This document shows, one piece after another, positions 61,214 through 64,000 of a stretch of 64,000 bases of DNA. The notes under the pieces were generated by a model. It worked only from the letters and a program-made list of their open reading frames with translations. It ran no database searches and was not told the DNA's origin. The stretch is taken from positions 1,736,001 to 1,800,000 of the forward strand of contig NZ_JAIMBW010000001.1 in assembly GCF_019195455.1 (NCBI RefSeq), given 5' to 3'. The position numbers and the translations under genes were made by a program. This DNA comes from Gymnodinialimonas phycosphaerae (GTDB lineage Bacteria > Pseudomonadota > Alphaproteobacteria > Rhodobacterales > Rhodobacteraceae). Each line of letters opens with the position of its first letter. Within the stretch, counting starts at the first letter, position 1.

Positions 61214-62994
61214 TCACGTCACTACGCTCGGCTGTACAATCCCTCAGGGCGCGCCTTGTCATCATGCTTAGCCTTGCGGTCCTGCCCCTTGGGGTCATTG
61301 CCGTGCTGCAAACCATCACCGTGATCGAAGAAGCGCGGTCCTTGGAGCAGCGGGATTTTCTGGCCCGTACCGTTCAGGCTGCAAGCGCGGAAGGCGGTGT
61401 CCTCAGGCGGACATACGGCGTGGCTGACGCGCTGGGGATGGCCGCCGCCAACCTCGGTGACGATGAACAGGCGTGCTCCGACATCATGAGCGATATGGTT
61501 GTCAGCAACACGATTTATTCGTTTGCCGGGTTCATCGCCGCAGATGGCATGATGCGCTGCTCGTCCGGGTCAGAGGCGGTGGATTTCAGTGGGTATGCCA
61601 ATTGGCAAAGTTTCTTGGCAGAGCCGCGCGATCTGATCGAGATCAATCATAGCGGCGCGGTAACGGGTCTGCCGGTGATCATCATCAGCGTGCCGGTCTA
61701 CGAAAGCGGCACCGCGACGTTGCTTGGGGCTGCGTCGATATCGATCCCCGTTCGGCTGACGGACGCCTTGCTTAGCGCGGGCACACAGGACGTGGCGTTG
61801 GCGTTGCTGGATGAAGACGGGCGCATCCTGACCGCCGAGGGAAGCGCGGACGATCTCTTATTGTTCAATCGACTTGGGATCACCCCCTCCACGATGGATA
61901 TGCCCGCCACCGGTGCGGCCTTTACGGCAACGGCGGTGGATGGCGACGACCGGTTGGTCACCGTCGTCCCGTTACTGGAAGATCGCGTGTTTGTTGCCGG
62001 CATCTGGCAACCGGGCTCACGCGCCGCGATGGAGCCGCTTCTGGCCCGCGCCGCGCCCGTGTTCCCGCTTCTGATGTGGGCCGCGACCCTTGCCGTGGCG
62101 ATGCTTGCTGTTGATCGGCTGGTGCTTCGGCACCTCAAGCGGTTGCGCGCAAGCATGCGCTCGTTCTCTCTGGATGAACCCAAGGATTCCTATTCGGCCC
62201 TCGACAATGCACCGGCGGAAATCAACGATATTGCGAACACCTACAACAGAATGGTGGATCGCATCCTTGCCGATGGCCGCGATCTGCAAGAGACGATCAC
62301 CGAGAAAGAGCTGTTGCTGCGCGAAGTGCACCACCGTGTGAAAAACAACCTCCAGCTGATCGCCTCAATCCTCAACATGCAGATGCGCGCGATCCCGGAG
62401 GGGCCGTCCAAGAATGTTCTCAAGCGGGTGCAGGACCGGGTGATGAACCTGTCGTCGATCCACAAGATGCTCTATTCCGGCGACACCGTTTCCACCGCGC
62501 AGGCGGACCGGCTGCTGGAAGAGGTCATTCAGGCAACGCTCGCGATCGGGATCAAGCCCGGCGCGGGGGTAAAGATCGAAACCCATCTTGAGCCGTTGAT
62601 GCTGGACCCCGACCAGACCGTTCCCCTTGCCCTGCTGGTCACGGAAACGCTGACCAATGCCGCAAAATACCTTGGAAAGCCGACCGATGGCGCGCCCCAG
62701 CTGGAGATCCGGTTGGATGTGGATGAAAATCAGCTTGTCCGCCTGTCAATCGCCAATACCGTGGGGACACGATTGCAAACCGACCTCGCGACCGAAGGAA
62801 CCGGCCTGGGCGCAAAATTGATCGAGGCATTTGCCGCTCAATTGATGGGCGAGATGGATATCACTCACAGCGATACGGAATATCGTGTCACAGTAACATT
62901 CAAGACCCACAACGACGGGCCCGCAAAACGCAAGATTGAACAAGCTCGCGAAGCAGATGCCGCCCCCCGCGCAAGCCGCGCCATTTCCAGCTGA
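61210..62994 (+). CDS. Membrane sensor histidine kinase, HisKA_2/HWE type (PhyK-like)
   Basis: 594 residues. First helix at about 16-36, periplasmic sensor region (to about 275), second helix at about 283-303, HAMP-like linker, then REVHHRVKNNLQLIASILNM with the phospho-His at about 374-375, and a HATPase domain (ETLTNAAKYLG; GTGLGAKLIEAFAAQ). This kinase type commonly phosphorylates PhyR. Its ATG overlaps the ecfG stop by 4 bp, so it is in the nepR-ecfG operon and the likely source of the stress signal. Confidence 0.93.
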   Translation: MITSLRSAVQSLRARLVIMLSLAVLPLGVIAVLQTITVIEEARSLEQRDFLARTVQAASAEGGVLRRTYGVADALGMAAANLGDDEQACSDIMSDMVVSNTIYSFAGFIAADGMMRCSSGSEAVDFSGYANWQSFLAEPRDLIEINHSGAVTGLPVIIISVPVYESGTATLLGAASISIPVRLTDALLSAGTQDVALALLDEDGRILTAEGSADDLLLFNRLGITPSTMDMPATGAAFTATAVDGDDRLVTVVPLLEDRVFVAGIWQPGSRAAMEPLLARAAPVFPLLMWAATLAVAMLAVDRLVLRHLKRLRASMRSFSLDEPKDSYSALDNAPAEINDIANTYNRMVDRILADGRDLQETITEKELLLREVHHRVKNNLQLIASILNMQMRAIPEGPSKNVLKRVQDRVMNLSSIHKMLYSGDTVSTAQADRLLEEVIQATLAIGIKPGAGVKIETHLEPLMLDPDQTVPLALLVTETLTNAAKYLGKPTDGAPQLEIRLDVDENQLVRLSIANTVGTRLQTDLATEGTGLGAKLIEAFAAQLMGEMDITHSDTEYRVTVTFKTHNDGPAKRKIEQAREADAAPRASRAISS

Positions 62995-63012
62995 TCCCGG
63001 CAGGAGTATTCG

Positions 63013-64000
63013 ATGCAAGACAATCAGACGGCCGAGGACACGCCGGCAATCACGGAGTGTCAGGTCTGCTTCAATGCAGAGGACGCCTATCCCGCCTTCG
63101 AACAACTCTGCCTGTCCGCCCATACCGAGGTCATCGCAAGCTTTCGGGTCTTCGACCTGACGACGAAGCTGCGCAGCGACGCCGCCCGCCGGATCGGGCA
63201 GACCTGGTTCGACCTTGTGCTGCATATGCTGAATCAAGGGGTTCGCTTCGAGATCACCGTGACCGACTTCGATCCGATTGTCGCGACCGACGATCATCGG
63301 CGATCATGGACGAGCGCGCGCCAGATGGCGGCCGCGAACGAGCTGTCAGAAGGCGCGGCCCTGTCGTTTCGCATCGCCATGCACCCGGCCCGCGTCGGGT
63401 TTGTCCCGCGGCAAATCCTGAGCAAGAAGACCACCGACACCTTGAAGGACAGCGATGCCGACGCGCTGACGCCGGGGCTGGAAGATCTGTCACCCGGAGA
63501 TGATCTGCCATTGGTGCCTGCCACCCATCATCAAAAACTGGCCGTGATCGACGGGCAGACGCTCTATATCGGCGGCTTGGACCTTAACGATCGCCGCTAT
63601 GACACCAATGATCACGAGAGAGGGTCCGAGCAAACCTGGGCCGATATCCAAGCCATCGTGCGCGGCCCGGTCGTGGCGGCGGCCGAGCATCACCTCAGAT
63701 CCTTTCTCGACGTCACCGATGCGCGCATGGATGCGCCGCCGCAAGCGCCCGGGTTCTTGCGGACGCTGTCGGGCAAGCGCCCGCGCAACCTGCTGCACAT
63801 CGGCCCGAAGCCACTGGTGTCCGAGGTGGAGGACGCGCATTTGGCCGAGATCGAACGCGCGCGGGGCCTCATCTATCTTGAAACGCAGTTCTTCCGCCAC
63901 GCCCCCTTGGCCAAGGCATTGGCGGCCGCAGCAAAGCGCTGCGATGATATCGCCGTGCTGTTGGTCCTGCCAGCCGCGCCCGAGGATGTCGCCTTCAATG
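63013..64000 (+). CDS. Phospholipase D-family protein (3' end off window)
   Basis: 329 residues in the window, continuing past the edge. One HKD motif is visible as HHQKLAVIDGQTLYIGGLDL (HxKxxxxD); a second is expected beyond the edge. The form resembles bacterial PLD/transphosphatidylases that act on phospholipids. CAGGAG precedes the ATG at 63013. It follows the sensor kinase with an 18-bp gap, so it may be part of the stress operon. Confidence 0.88.
   Translation, partial: MQDNQTAEDTPAITECQVCFNAEDAYPAFEQLCLSAHTEVIASFRVFDLTTKLRSDAARRIGQTWFDLVLHMLNQGVRFEITVTDFDPIVATDDHRRSWTSARQMAAANELSEGAALSFRIAMHPARVGFVPRQILSKKTTDTLKDSDADALTPGLEDLSPGDDLPLVPATHHQKLAVIDGQTLYIGGLDLNDRRYDTNDHERGSEQTWADIQAIVRGPVVAAAEHHLRSFLDVTDARMDAPPQAPGFLRTLSGKRPRNLLHIGPKPLVSEVEDAHLAEIERARGLIYLETQFFRHAPLAKALAAAAKRCDDIAVLLVLPAAPEDVAFN

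Overview
The window is high-GC, densely packed bacterial chromosome. Gene content points to an alphaproteobacterium of the Rhodobacteraceae (roseobacter-like): paired MerR regulators beside a long-form acyl-CoA dehydrogenase, a PhyR-NepR-EcfG stress module, a DUF1127-type small protein, and the order hom / glpX / recJ / tRNA-Glu. No rRNA, insertion sequence, prophage or CRISPR array is visible. Names rest on motif reading; no database search was run.

1-9.0 kb is a probable catabolic locus. It holds a molybdenum hydroxylase (FAD, 2Fe-2S and molybdopterin subunits, the last running off the left edge), TetR, OsmC, a cyclase-type metal hydrolase, a glutathione transferase, an FAD monooxygenase, a cupin and a flavin reductase. 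Three of its promoter regions carry the same inverted repeat (ATTTAT, 6 bp, ATAAAT), so one TetR probably controls the set. A carboxymuconolactone-decarboxylase-like protein and a TDT transporter follow.

9-16 kb is housekeeping: SRAP/YedK, a DUF1127-type small protein, a secreted 5'-nucleotidase, DUF952, pyrD, an ArsC-family protein, a MATE exporter and two thioesterases. 16-30 kb is fatty-acid or acyl-CoA catabolism: two MerR paralogues around a shortened glycosyltransferase, acyl-CoA dehydrogenase, glutathione transferase, a YidD-like protein with a Cys-rich tail, thiolase, a duplicated NTF2-like protein, FadJ-type enzyme and an acyl-CoA synthetase. Set into this stretch (26.5-27.0 kb) are two tandem small genes with a double-glycine-type leader followed by repeated 18-residue units. 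They look like orphan multicore RiPP or secreted-peptide precursors and are the most novel item here.

30-43 kb carries a degenerate M48-like membrane protein, a SPOR protein, the nucleoside salvage operon cdd-deoA-deoB-add-upp, a soluble hybrid histidine kinase, maeB, nadK and glyA. 43-46.8 kb has a TetR / PspA / YiaAB unit with four TGAAC-N3-GTTCA operators, then a fatty-acid desaturase and a second TetR with TGAAC-N4-GTTCA. 46.8-53.5 kb holds hom, a PhoD-type phosphatase, glpX, an isochorismatase-like hydrolase, recJ and tRNA-Glu.

Immediately after the tRNA a ThDP-enzyme gene is cut off inside its reading frame exactly at the tRNA CCA end. It is translationally coupled to a gdhA in which the catalytic lysine codon reads Glu. 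The remainder (55.9-64 kb) is a general stress locus. Seven EcfG-type promoters (GGAAC, 16-17 bp, GTT) precede DUF1328, a Crp/Fnr regulator, a three-gene envelope operon, an FNT channel, dps, phyR and nepR-ecfG. It continues with a HisKA_2 sensor kinase and a phospholipase D-family protein that runs off the right edge.
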